In this document: piece after piece, positions 26,466-35,858 of the stretch | Layout: each line of letters begins with the position of its first letter | Numbering within the stretch: the first letter of the stretch is position 1 | Origin: Chryseolinea soli | Lineage (GTDB): Bacteria; Bacteroidota; Bacteroidia; Cytophagales; Cyclobacteriaceae | DNA length: 64,000 nucleotides | Direction of reading: 5' to 3' | Assembly (NCBI RefSeq): GCF_003589925.1 | Contig: NZ_CP032382.1 | Coordinates: 3,162,001-3,226,000 of the forward strand | Position numbers and translations under genes: made by a program | The notes under the pieces: model-generated | Seen by the model: only the letters and a program-made list of their open reading frames with translations | The model's database searches: none | Told to the model about the DNA's origin: nothing

Positions 26466-28445
26466 ATGAAATTGAAATACGTCGTCTTACTTATTCTCTT
26501 TTGTCCGCTCACCTTGCTGGGCCAGTCATCGAAGACAACCCTGCATGGCGAGTGGGCCTTCGCGCTCGACCCCGTTAACATTGGCGAGAAGGATTCCTGG
26601 TACACCGCCGACTTCCCGCTCACCCGGTGGGATCAAGTGACCGTGCCGCATTGTTTTTCGGTTGATCCCCGGTATCAATTGTACACGGGCTCCGCCTGGT
26701 ACATAAAAAAATTCAAACAGTCGCCCGTGCCGCCAGGTCATCGCGCCTTCCTCCGGTTTGAGGCAGTGTTTTATAAATCGGCGGTATGGATGAATAACAA
26801 AAAGCTGGGGGAGCACGAAGGCGGATACACACCTTTTGAGATTGATGTTACGGATGCTTTGTCGGCGGAGAATACGCTGGCGCTGAAAGTGAACAATGCT
26901 TGGGATACGACCACCATTCCGGGTGCCAAGACGCGTGTAGTTTATGAGAACGAAAATAATGCCCAGGTTTTTCCATGGATCAACTATGGGGGCATCAACC
27001 GCGAGGTGTATCTGATCATTCGTCCAAGCACATACATCCAGCGTGTCAAGATCGTGACCGATCCGGACCTGGTGAAGAAAACCACGTTGCTGCAGGTGCG
27101 GGTTGATTTGGCCAATGCCGACGCGTCGAAAAAAATCACACCGGTACTGACGATTTACCGCGATAAGGTGAAGGTGCCGTTCAAAGGAAAACTGAAACCT
27201 GCCGGGACATCGCAAAGCACGGGTGCCCTCTGGATAGAAGGAACGCTGGCTGCCAAAGATGTTGCGCTTTGGTATACGGACGAACCCACATTGTATGAAG
27301 CCGAGGTGATAGCGGGCGCCGATACCGTCCGCACTCGGTTCGGCATTCGAAAAGTGGAAGTAAAAGGAACCAGCCTGCTGCTTAACGGCGAGCCTATCCG
27401 CATGGGCGGCTGCAACCGCCCGCTGGACTATCCACACTACGGATCAATGGATCCACAAGAAATTCTGGAAAAAGACCTCGCCCTCATCAAATCGGGTGGC
27501 ATGGAGCTGTCGCGTATCAGTCACTATCCGGTGTCCACACACCTGCTGGACTGGGCTGACGAGCATGGGTTGCTCATCATCGCCGAAGCGGGGAACTGGC
27601 AGCTGACACCAAAACAAATGTCGGACCCGGTGATGCGAAAGAAATTTCAATCGCAGTTTAGTGAAATGGTCGAACGCGATTGGAATCACCCTTCTGTGTT
27701 TGCCTGGAGTGTGGGCAATGAATTCCCCTCCCAAACCGACGAAGGTAAGTCATGGACAAAAGACATGTATGCCTATGCGAAATCCCTCGACCCTTCGCGG
27801 CTCGTCACTTTCGCCAGCATGTTCGTGGCGCGTGACATCATCAAAAAGCCCGAAGACGAAGCTTCGCAGTATGTGGACTTCATCAGCTCCAACATGTACG
27901 GCAACTACCTCAGCAACCTGAAGCACATTCACGAGATCTATCCTGACAAAGCGGTTTATGTCAGCGAATTTGGTATCCGTACCGACGGTGTGAAAACAGA
28001 ACAAGGCCGTGTGGATCATCTCGCAAAAGCGATGCAGGACTTCCGGCAGTGCGACTTCCTGGTGGGCGCTTCGGTGTGGACCTTCAACGACTATCAGAGC
28101 CGTTTCCCCGGCACCAATCCCAACGGCTATCGTCCTTGGGGACTGGTGTCGCCTGAGCGTGAACTGAGGGGCATGTACTATGCCTTCCAGGAAGAATTTG
28201 CGCCGGCTACCGTCGCCTTCAGGAGCGAGGGCGGTAAGCTTAGCATTACAGTGACCGCGCGAAAGGATTTTCCAAGCTACACGCTGCGTCATTACAAGCT
28301 TGCGTGTGGAAGTCAGACCTTCGACATCGCACAACTCAAACCCGGCGAGAGCAAGACGTTTACCTACGAAGGGCCGGCAGTAAAAGAAATAGCACTGGTG
28401 AAGCCCGGTGGGTTTACCGTATTGAAAAAATCAGTTCAGCAATAA
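26466..28445 (+). CDS. Glycoside hydrolase family 2 enzyme
   Basis: A 659-residue secreted glycosidase with a signal peptide ending at LLGQ (about residue 20). Domains in order: GH2 sugar-binding jelly roll (~25-185, with YTGSAWYIKKF), an immunoglobulin-like domain (~190-295) and the TIM barrel (~300-590). The acid/base is Glu419 in SVGNEFPS and the nucleophile Glu501 in VYVSEFGIRTDG, so it should be a retaining exo-enzyme. Motifs resemble the beta-glucuronidase/galactosidase branch, but specificity cannot be read from this sequence. A short beta domain (~595-659) closes the protein. Four bp after the esterase, same operon. Confidence 0.92.
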   Translation: MKLKYVVLLILFCPLTLLGQSSKTTLHGEWAFALDPVNIGEKDSWYTADFPLTRWDQVTVPHCFSVDPRYQLYTGSAWYIKKFKQSPVPPGHRAFLRFEAVFYKSAVWMNNKKLGEHEGGYTPFEIDVTDALSAENTLALKVNNAWDTTTIPGAKTRVVYENENNAQVFPWINYGGINREVYLIIRPSTYIQRVKIVTDPDLVKKTTLLQVRVDLANADASKKITPVLTIYRDKVKVPFKGKLKPAGTSQSTGALWIEGTLAAKDVALWYTDEPTLYEAEVIAGADTVRTRFGIRKVEVKGTSLLLNGEPIRMGGCNRPLDYPHYGSMDPQEILEKDLALIKSGGMELSRISHYPVSTHLLDWADEHGLLIIAEAGNWQLTPKQMSDPVMRKKFQSQFSEMVERDWNHPSVFAWSVGNEFPSQTDEGKSWTKDMYAYAKSLDPSRLVTFASMFVARDIIKKPEDEASQYVDFISSNMYGNYLSNLKHIHEIYPDKAVYVSEFGIRTDGVKTEQGRVDHLAKAMQDFRQCDFLVGASVWTFNDYQSRFPGTNPNGYRPWGLVSPERELRGMYYAFQEEFAPATVAFRSEGGKLSITVTARKDFPSYTLRHYKLACGSQTFDIAQLKPGESKTFTYEGPAVKEIALVKPGGFTVLKKSVQQ

Positions 28446-28472
28446 AAAACGGTTGTTAACGGCCATATAAAT

Positions 28473-30755
28473 ATGATGATTGAAGAGCGAAAGAAGTCCA
28501 GATCGTTTCAGCAGAAAATAATCGCCTCCGACCTGGTGGTGGTGGGTGGCGGACTGGCCGGCACCTGCTGCGCCATCACGGCCGCGCGCGAAGGAATAAA
28601 AGTAACGTTGGTGCAAGACCGACCCGTATTGGGCGGCAACGCCTCCAGCGAGGTACGCCTGTGGGTCTTGGGGGCCACATCGCACATGGGAAACAACAAT
28701 CGCTGGTCACGCGAAGGCGGTGTGATCGATGAGATCCTGGTGGAGAACCTCTACCGGAACCCAGAAGGCAACGCTGTGATTTTTGACACGGTGGTGCTGG
28801 ATAAAGTCGTGAGCGAACCGAACATCACGCTGTTGTTGAATACCGCCGCGATCGAAGTGGAGAAGAATCCGGACGACACCATCGCGAGCGTGAAAGCTTT
28901 TTGTAGTCAGAACTCGGTGGAGTACGTGTTGAAGGCGCCTTTGTTTTGCGATGCTTCTGGCGATGGTGTACTGGGATTTTTATCCGGCGCTGCGTTTCGG
29001 ATGGGTGCTGAATCGCGGGATGAGCTGGGCGAAAAATTTGCCCCATCGAAAGACTACGGTGAACTGCTGGGCCATTCGCTTTATTTCTACAGCAAGGACA
29101 CCGGCAAACCGGTGAACTTCGTGCCGCCATCCTATGCCCTGAAAGACATTACGGCCATTCCCCGTTACCGGAAATTCAACTCAAAAGAATACGGATGTAA
29201 TCTGTGGTGGATCGAATACGGTGGAAGACTGGACACCGTGCATGAAACGGAGGCCATCAAATGGGAATTGTGGCGTGTGGTCTATGGCGTGTGGAATCAC
29301 ATCAAAAACTCCGGCGAGTTCCCTGAAGCCAGGAACCTCACGTTGGAATGGGTGGGTACTATCCCTGGCAAGCGCGAAAGCCGCCGCTTTGAAGGCGACT
29401 ATATGTTGCGGCAACAAGACATCGTAGAGCAGCGCGAGCATAGCGATGCCGTTGCCTACGGAGGCTGGTCCATCGACCTGCACCCGGCCGACGGCGTGTT
29501 CAGCGAAAAGCCGGGCTGCAATCAGTGGCATGGCAAAGGCATTTACCATATTCCTTATCGCAGTTTCTATAGCAAGAACGTCCCGAATCTTTTTTTTGCA
29601 GGAAGGATCATCAGCGTAAGTCACGTAGCGTTTGGCTCGGCGCGGGTCATGGGCACCAGCGCCTATGGTGGACAGTCCGTGGGTATGGCCGCTGTGTTGT
29701 GCCGCGAACTTAACGTGTTGCCCTCCGCACTGGGCGAAACACAACGCATGAAGGCCTTGCAACAAAGACTGATCCGCTCGGGACAATACATTCCTGGATT
29801 TGTGCTGGACGATAAAAAGAACCTCGTACACCAGGCATCTTTGTCGGCCTCCAGTGAACTGCGATTAAACGAATTGCCCGAAGACAGTTTATTGAAAACG
29901 CTGGACCCCGCGGTAGCCCAAATGCTGCCGGCCACCAAAGGCGAACTTCCCATCTTCACCGTGCACGCGCAAGCGACTACGGTCACGGCGATGCAAGTGG
30001 AGTTGCGCACGTGCGGCAAGATCGGAAGCTTCACGCCCGATGTCTTACTCGAACAAAAGACCATCGACCTCGTGGAAGGACGAAACTGTGTAAAGCTTGC
30101 GTTTAAAACAAAGCTTCCTTCTGCGCAGTATGTGTTCATTGTGTTTCGAAAAAATCCCGCGATAAAGCTGCATTTTTCGCCCAAGCGGATCACCGGTGTG
30201 TTGTCGGTGTTCAATCACATAAACGAAGCCGTATCCAACTATGGCAAGCAGACACCACCCGATGACATCGGCATCGACGCGTTTGAATTCTGGTGTCCCC
30301 AGCGCCGGCCGCAAGGAGAAAACCTGGCCATCAAGATGAGTACACCGTTGGAAGATTTTGGCGTGGAAAATATTCGAAACGGCGTGGCGCGCCCCACGGA
30401 CCGGCCCAATGCATGGGTGGCGTCCTCTTCCGATCCCAAACCAGCCTTGCAAATCTCATGGACGGAGCCGAAAACCATTCGTACCATTGTGTTAAAGTTC
30501 GATACCGACTTTGATCACCCCATGGAGTCGGTGCTCATGGGCCACCCGGAAAATGTGATGCCGTTCTGCGTACGCAACTATGTATTGCGCGACGACCAGG
30601 GCAACGTCGTTTATCAAAAGACGGGAAATTATCAGACGATGAACACCATCCGGTTGCACGAGCCCCTGCAAACCAAACGCTTGACACTGGAAGTGGAGCA
30701 TCCGTCGGAGCGGGTGCCCGCGGCGGTATTTGAAGTATTGTGCTATGAAAATTGA
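28473..30755 (+). CDS. FAD-dependent oxidoreductase with C-terminal discoidin-like domain
   Basis: A 760-residue flavoprotein. The Rossmann motif VVVGGGLAGTCCAITAARE begins at residue 22, followed by LVQDRPVLGGNASSEVR, the hallmark of the FAD_oxidored family often found in Bacteroidota sugar loci. A second FAD-contact block (VPNLFFAGRIISVSHVAFGSARVMGT) lies near residue 370-395. Residues ~630-760 have strands and aromatic spacing like an F5/8-type C (discoidin) sugar-binding sandwich (PALQISWTEPKTIRTIVLKF). I see no classical signal peptide: the start MMIEERKKSRSFQQ is charged. It lies 27 bp after GH2. The substrate could be a released sugar or glycan; none is proven. Confidence 0.85.
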   Translation: MMIEERKKSRSFQQKIIASDLVVVGGGLAGTCCAITAAREGIKVTLVQDRPVLGGNASSEVRLWVLGATSHMGNNNRWSREGGVIDEILVENLYRNPEGNAVIFDTVVLDKVVSEPNITLLLNTAAIEVEKNPDDTIASVKAFCSQNSVEYVLKAPLFCDASGDGVLGFLSGAAFRMGAESRDELGEKFAPSKDYGELLGHSLYFYSKDTGKPVNFVPPSYALKDITAIPRYRKFNSKEYGCNLWWIEYGGRLDTVHETEAIKWELWRVVYGVWNHIKNSGEFPEARNLTLEWVGTIPGKRESRRFEGDYMLRQQDIVEQREHSDAVAYGGWSIDLHPADGVFSEKPGCNQWHGKGIYHIPYRSFYSKNVPNLFFAGRIISVSHVAFGSARVMGTSAYGGQSVGMAAVLCRELNVLPSALGETQRMKALQQRLIRSGQYIPGFVLDDKKNLVHQASLSASSELRLNELPEDSLLKTLDPAVAQMLPATKGELPIFTVHAQATTVTAMQVELRTCGKIGSFTPDVLLEQKTIDLVEGRNCVKLAFKTKLPSAQYVFIVFRKNPAIKLHFSPKRITGVLSVFNHINEAVSNYGKQTPPDDIGIDAFEFWCPQRRPQGENLAIKMSTPLEDFGVENIRNGVARPTDRPNAWVASSSDPKPALQISWTEPKTIRTIVLKFDTDFDHPMESVLMGHPENVMPFCVRNYVLRDDQGNVVYQKTGNYQTMNTIRLHEPLQTKRLTLEVEHPSERVPAAVFEVLCYEN

Positions 30756-30762
30756 GAAGGAC

Positions 30763-33330
30763 ATGATGAAACAATTTGTTTTTGCCATAGGGCTGGCGCT
30801 GGTTTTGGCTGGATGCCGGAAAGAAGATGTGCAACTGGCCAACACCGAACTGAAACTTAGCTGGGAAAAAAGCGGCGAAGGGTGGAAGATGAAGGATTTG
30901 CAGTTGCAGGCAGGAGGGGTGTGGAAGAAAGTCGGCGTTCCGTCGGGCAAGTATACCTTGCTGTTCAGCGAAGGCAAACCCGATAGCACGGCCACGATCT
31001 TCAAGGCCAACACCGGGGTCCAATTCCCCGAAAAGGTGTATCACTATCAACAGGATATTTGGAAAGCCGCCACCGAGCCGGTATCGCTGAACACCGCCGG
31101 TAAAGCCCTGACATTTTTTCCACAGGAAGCCAAGACAACAGGTAACGCGATCACCTTTACATCCGACAACGAACAAGCCATGGTGACAGCCGAATGGCGG
31201 TTGGATGAAAAATATCCTACCGACATCGTGGTAAAGCAAACGGCCGTGGTAAAAAAAGCCGGCTACTATTCGCTGAGCTCTCCCACGTTGGTGACGGTTG
31301 ACGAAAAGGACATGGCCTGGGCTACTGTGCCCGGCTATTTTCAAGGCGATGCGATCCAGAAGGACTTTGTGCTGGCGTATGCCTATGGGCAAGGTGTTCC
31401 CGAACTGCCTGTGCTCTACCGTGAGCGTTGCGTCAGCACCATGGCGGCGATTGTCGACACGAAAGATCAGGTATCGTTGGCCGTGATCCCCGCGCCGGGG
31501 TTGGGCCGTGACCCCTGGGAAAAAGATCACAATACGCATGAGGAATGGCACATCGGTATTTCGCACAAGAATCGCGACGCAGCCCTGGCGCCGTCGGTGT
31601 ACTTCCCGGTGTTGGGTGAAAAGCCATCGCTGCTAAGGGCCGGCGACACAATTGCCTTTGAGTTCCGCTACAGCGTGCAAAGCGGCAACTGGTATAAAAA
31701 TGTGAACCACGCCGCCAACGACATCTATCAATTCAAAAACACGCTGGCGTTGCGCACAAACCGGCAATCACTGACCAGCCGGATCGAGGCCATGCACCAC
31801 TACCTGCTCGATCCCAAAACGTCGCTTTGGAATATCGAATCCTATCAAGGGTTAAAAATCGGAGGACAGTCCTACCTGGGGGGCGTGGTTGGCTCGCAGA
31901 AGGATGCCATGAAGAACTCCGACTACGGCGCCATGTGGATGCTGGCGCAGGCGACGGGCGATCCGCTGTTGAAGAAGAATGTATTGCCGTACGCACTGAA
32001 CTTCAAATTGGTGCAACAGCAAACGAAGCCCGGATTTTTTCAAGGCGCTGCCATGGGGCAATACTACTTAGCGAAACGCAAGGTGTTTGTGGAGGAGTGG
32101 GGAGAATTTGTTGAGCCCGTAAGCCTCACCTACTACACTATGCTCGACGTGGGAAATATCCTGCTCTTCGAACCGGATAATAAAGCATTGCTCGAACGGC
32201 TTCGCATGGGCGCAGACTTGTTGCTGAAGTGGCAAAAGGAAGATGGCAGTTGGGAAGTGGCCTATGATCAACAAACGCAAAAGCCATTGTTCACCGACAT
32301 CAAGGATCTCCGTCCCACATTCTATGGACTGATCGTGGCCTACCGGATCTTGAAAGACGAGAAGTATCTCAAGGCGGCAGAGAAAGGAGCGGACTGGCTT
32401 ATAAAGAACGGAGTCAACAAAGGACATTTCCTCGGGGTTTGTGGCGATGCGCGTTATGCTCCCGATTTTGCCACGGCCCAGACCGCGCAAGCGTTGTTGG
32501 ACTTGTATGACTTTACGAAGAAGCAAGTGTATCAAGATGCTGCCATCGCTACCGCCCGGATCTACACGACGTCCATCTATACGCACCCCATCCCAACCCA
32601 GCACGAAAAGCTGGTGAACGGCGAGAAACGGCAGGATTGGGAGATCACACAGTCGGGACTGGGCTTCGAGCACGGCGGCATCATGGGCTCGGCCCAGCGC
32701 AACGGACCCATTCAGCTGGCAAGCCATGCCGGCCTGTTCGTCCGCGTCTTCAAACTGACGGGCGACTCCCTGCTCATCGACATGGCGCGTGCGGGCGCTC
32801 TCGGCCGCGATGCTTTTGTGGACTCGGCGACAAGCGTGGCATCGTATTACTGGCGCGCGATGAACAAAGGTTCAGGACCATATCCCCATCACGCCTGGTG
32901 GCAGATCGGTTGGATCACCGACTACCTGATGGCCGAGGCACAACTGCGCTCCCACGACAACGTGATCTTTCCCCGCGGCTTTGTGACGCCCAAAGTTGGC
33001 CCACACCAGAGCTATGGCTTTGCGCCCGGCAAGATCTATAGCGACCCGGCCAACCTCATCCTGCGCGAAGGCCTGTTCCGGCTGGACGACCCTAACCTGG
33101 AATGCATCATGGCACAATCGGTTTCGAAGCAACGTGTGTACGCGGTGATCCTCAACGACCGCAACGAACCCCGTCAGCAAACGCTGCGCATCGATCTATC
33201 GAAGATCAGCCCCGGCGCACGCGCGAAGGCCATTACGGAATTGACCGAAAACAAGACGCTGAGCCCTGGCGTTTTGGTGGACGTCACGGTGCCGGCCTAT
33301 GGCATAAAAGTATATGCCGTAGACCTTTGA
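30763..33330 (+). CDS. Large lipoprotein with putative helical-barrel domain, function unknown
   Basis: An 855-residue lipoprotein of unassigned function. The start at 30763 (or 30766) gives a signal with lipobox LVLAGC and Cys18, which earlier in-frame ATGs would not. Residues ~20-325 look like a beta-sandwich; ~330-690 are rich in regularly spaced helices with paired motifs (YGAMWMLAQATGDPLL, FYGLIVAYRILKDEKYLKAAEKGADWLI, TAQTAQALLDLYDFTKKQVYQDAA), as in (alpha/alpha)-barrel enzymes such as lyases and six-hairpin glycosidases; the end is a beta domain. It lies 7 bp after the FAD gene. A lyase or unsaturated-glycoside-processing role is inference; the large aromatic and His content (GFEHGGI, PYPHHAWWQIG) fits a carbohydrate cleft. 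Confidence 0.72.
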   Translation: MMKQFVFAIGLALVLAGCRKEDVQLANTELKLSWEKSGEGWKMKDLQLQAGGVWKKVGVPSGKYTLLFSEGKPDSTATIFKANTGVQFPEKVYHYQQDIWKAATEPVSLNTAGKALTFFPQEAKTTGNAITFTSDNEQAMVTAEWRLDEKYPTDIVVKQTAVVKKAGYYSLSSPTLVTVDEKDMAWATVPGYFQGDAIQKDFVLAYAYGQGVPELPVLYRERCVSTMAAIVDTKDQVSLAVIPAPGLGRDPWEKDHNTHEEWHIGISHKNRDAALAPSVYFPVLGEKPSLLRAGDTIAFEFRYSVQSGNWYKNVNHAANDIYQFKNTLALRTNRQSLTSRIEAMHHYLLDPKTSLWNIESYQGLKIGGQSYLGGVVGSQKDAMKNSDYGAMWMLAQATGDPLLKKNVLPYALNFKLVQQQTKPGFFQGAAMGQYYLAKRKVFVEEWGEFVEPVSLTYYTMLDVGNILLFEPDNKALLERLRMGADLLLKWQKEDGSWEVAYDQQTQKPLFTDIKDLRPTFYGLIVAYRILKDEKYLKAAEKGADWLIKNGVNKGHFLGVCGDARYAPDFATAQTAQALLDLYDFTKKQVYQDAAIATARIYTTSIYTHPIPTQHEKLVNGEKRQDWEITQSGLGFEHGGIMGSAQRNGPIQLASHAGLFVRVFKLTGDSLLIDMARAGALGRDAFVDSATSVASYYWRAMNKGSGPYPHHAWWQIGWITDYLMAEAQLRSHDNVIFPRGFVTPKVGPHQSYGFAPGKIYSDPANLILREGLFRLDDPNLECIMAQSVSKQRVYAVILNDRNEPRQQTLRIDLSKISPGARAKAITELTENKTLSPGVLVDVTVPAYGIKVYAVDL

Positions 33331-33385
33331 GCCAACCTCCATCCTAACTTAGTTTTACACCCCATAACAACGACGCCCCGCGCCC

Positions 33386-35053
33386 ATGGAACAACTCGAT
33401 TTTATCGTCATGATAGTGTTTGCCCTGCTGATCTTTGCCATCGGGTTGACGTTCACCCGCATGGGGAGCAAGAGTGGACAAGCTTTCTTCGAAGCGGGGG
33501 GTGAGACGCCGTGGTGGATCAACGGGCTCTCCTTGTTCATCAGTTATTTTTCGGCGGGCACCTTCGTGGTGTGGGGTTCCATCGCCTATAAACATGGTGC
33601 CGTGGCCAACGTCATTCAGCTCACCATGGCCGTCAGCGGTTTTCTCGTGGCCATCTTCATCGCAGCCAAATGGAAACGCACCGGCACGCGCACGGCAGCG
33701 GAATATATCGGCAAACGATTCGGCACCAGGGCGCAACAATTTTATACCTACCTCATCCTCATCCTGAGCCTGGTCAATACCAGCGCCGTGTTGTACCCGG
33801 TGGGGAAGATGGTGTATGTGGCCACGCCGTTCTCGCTCAATGCCTGCATCATCGGGATTGGGTTGGTCATTGTGCTCTACACGGCGGCGGGCGGGCTATG
33901 GGCCGTGTTGGTAACGGACGTCGTGCAGTTTGTCATCCTGATGGCCGCCGTGCTGATCGTGATCCCCGCGGCCTTTGGTGAGATTGGCGGCGTGAACAAC
34001 CTCTTCACTAAAACGCCGGAACATTTCTTCGAACCGTTCACCAGCGACTACACCGCGGGCTTCATGTTGGCTTTCATTGGGTACCAAACCGTTTATATCG
34101 GCGGCAACTGGTCGTATGTTCAACGCTACACCAGTGTATCGGACGAACGGAATGCAAAGAAAGTGGCGTACCTGTTTGCCGGGTTATACCTCGTTAGCCC
34201 CCTCATCTGGATGCTGCCGCCCATGATCTACCGGGTGATCAACCCAGACCTGCAAGGCCTCGACCCGGAAGGCGCCTACATGATGTTGTGCCAGCGCGTG
34301 CTGCCGGCGGGGCTGATCGGGTTGGTGTTGTCGGGGATGATCTCGGCCACTTCCAGCAAAGCGAACACGACCATCAACCTGGCGGCTACTGTTTTTGCGC
34401 AGGACGTTTATCGCAGTGTCTTCCGGCCGGCAGCATCGGAGAAGGAGCAGATCCTGGTGGCGCGACTCTTCACGCTGCTGTTCGGGGCGGGCACCATTGG
34501 CGTGGCCATGTTGGTGCCGCTGGCGGGCGGCATCGTCGAGGTGGTGTTGAGCATTGCAGCCATCGCGGGCGGTGCGCTCTTTGCACCGATCATTTGGTCG
34601 TTGTATTCGAAACGGCAGAATGCTTTCTCTGTCATTACGACAACCATCGTAGCCCTGTTGATCAATCTTTTTTTTAAGGTGATTGTACCCTCGCTCATCG
34701 GTCTGAAATTCAATAGAACGATTGAGACGCTTTTGGGTGTAGGCCTGCCGTTGCTGATGCTGGCCTGCTTTGAATGGTACTACGCGTCCAAGGCGATGGT
34801 TTCGGAGAGGGCGTTGGCGCTGGAGCGTGAACAGTCGAATGCCGCGAAGCCATCGGGTGCCCATCATGCCGAGGCGCGCCGTCAGAATGTGTTTGGAGTC
34901 ACCGTCATTGTTATTGCATCGGCCGTTGTTGGGCTCGGTATTTTCTCGTTGGGTTTGGCGGCCAAACAAAACAGCATTGTCATGGCAGTTGGCGGCGGGA
35001 TCTTTGTGTTGTCATCCATTGGCCTTTTACGGATTCGACGTGCCGCGTCGTAG
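33386..35053 (+). CDS. Sodium:solute symporter family (SSS) transporter
   Basis: A 555-residue inner-membrane sodium-coupled transporter with about 14 hydrophobic segments. The first block FIVMIVFALLIFAIGLTFTR, SLFISYFSAGTFVVWGS and the later GLVLSGMISATSSKANTTINLAATVFAQDVYR are hallmarks of the SSS family (glucose/galactose/sialic-acid/proline-type importers). It closes the second utilisation locus 55 bp after the large lipoprotein, and would take up the sugar released in the periplasm. The C-terminal ~50 residues include a cytoplasmic linker and one more helix. The substrate is not identified. Confidence 0.92.
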   Translation: MEQLDFIVMIVFALLIFAIGLTFTRMGSKSGQAFFEAGGETPWWINGLSLFISYFSAGTFVVWGSIAYKHGAVANVIQLTMAVSGFLVAIFIAAKWKRTGTRTAAEYIGKRFGTRAQQFYTYLILILSLVNTSAVLYPVGKMVYVATPFSLNACIIGIGLVIVLYTAAGGLWAVLVTDVVQFVILMAAVLIVIPAAFGEIGGVNNLFTKTPEHFFEPFTSDYTAGFMLAFIGYQTVYIGGNWSYVQRYTSVSDERNAKKVAYLFAGLYLVSPLIWMLPPMIYRVINPDLQGLDPEGAYMMLCQRVLPAGLIGLVLSGMISATSSKANTTINLAATVFAQDVYRSVFRPAASEKEQILVARLFTLLFGAGTIGVAMLVPLAGGIVEVVLSIAAIAGGALFAPIIWSLYSKRQNAFSVITTTIVALLINLFFKVIVPSLIGLKFNRTIETLLGVGLPLLMLACFEWYYASKAMVSERALALEREQSNAAKPSGAHHAEARRQNVFGVTVIVIASAVVGLGIFSLGLAAKQNSIVMAVGGGIFVLSSIGLLRIRRAAS

Positions 35054-35129
35054 GCGCGACATTTAGGTTCAATAAATGGACATCCGGTTGTGTAAAACTT
35101 ATTAAAAAGCGAATTTTATTTGATTTTTA

Positions 35130-35729
35130 ATGAGTTTCATGACCGATCTAACGCCGTTTAAAAACCACATCCTCAAAAAGGTCCCGCTCACGGAAGCGGA
35201 GTTGACAGAATTCATGTCCTTTTTTACGCCCCTCCGGATCAAGAAACGGCAATTCGTCGTCCAACCTAATTTTGTCGCCAAGGCCCGTAACTATGTTATC
35301 CACGGCGCCTTCCGCGGCTATGTGGTAGGCAATGCGGGGGAGGAGCACACCATTCAGTTTGCCATCGATGATTGGTGGATCTCAGACTACAATAGCTACA
35401 TCTTTCAACAGCCCGCCACGATGTTTGTGGTGGCGGTGGAGGACAGCTGGGTCATGCAAATCGAATACGAAAAAGAAGCCCAGCTCAAAGCGCTGCATCA
35501 CAAATACGAAACGTTTTTTCGCATAACCGCCGAGCGTTCCACAGCTTCCATGCAAAGGCGGCTGATCGCCAACCTGACCAAAACCGCGGAGGAACGATTC
35601 GATGAGTTCGAAGAGAAATACCATCTCATCGCCGAGCGGATGCCGCAGTATGCCATTGCTTCCTACCTCGGTATGACCTCGGAGTACCTCTCAAAACTGC
35701 GAAATAAGCGGCTTTCTAAAAAAAGTTAA
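35130..35729 (+). CDS. Crp/Fnr-family transcriptional regulator
   Basis: A 199-residue protein with an N-terminal cyclic-nucleotide-binding-like beta barrel (residues ~25-115; HGAFRGYVVGNAGEEHTIQF, YIFQQPATMFVVAVEDS) and a C-terminal helix-turn-helix (PQYAIASYLGMTSEYLSKLRNKRL). Such Bacteroidota members generally lack the cAMP-contact Arg/Glu set, so the signal is unknown. ATG codons at 35130 and 35139 are both possible. The next gene encodes an AhpD-like protein with a candidate promoter and inverted repeat before it; regulation of that gene by this protein is plausible. Confidence 0.9.
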   Translation: MSFMTDLTPFKNHILKKVPLTEAELTEFMSFFTPLRIKKRQFVVQPNFVAKARNYVIHGAFRGYVVGNAGEEHTIQFAIDDWWISDYNSYIFQQPATMFVVAVEDSWVMQIEYEKEAQLKALHHKYETFFRITAERSTASMQRRLIANLTKTAEERFDEFEEKYHLIAERMPQYAIASYLGMTSEYLSKLRNKRLSKKS

Positions 35730-35772
35730 TCTAGTTCAACCATTTTTCTTAACCTATTCGGGGCTCCTTTCC

Positions 35773-35816
35773 TAAACCAGTTCATTGGTAAACCGGTGTG
35801 CTTGCCCTCACCTTTG
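35773..35816 (+). promoter_or_regulatory. Candidate promoter with partial inverted repeat before the AhpD-like gene
   Basis: TTG at 35785-35787 is followed after 21 bp by CACCTTTG at 35809-35816, a one-mismatch fit to the Bacteroidota promoter TTG-N19-21-TAnnTTTG. The -33 region is overlapped by ACCA-N6-TGGT (35776-35789), and its right half TTGGTAAA is shared with the palindrome that follows the other Crp/Fnr gene at 51179. Confidence 0.45.
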
Positions 35817-35858
35817 TCATGTCAATGTTGACGCAGAAACTTTTAAACAACAACGAAA

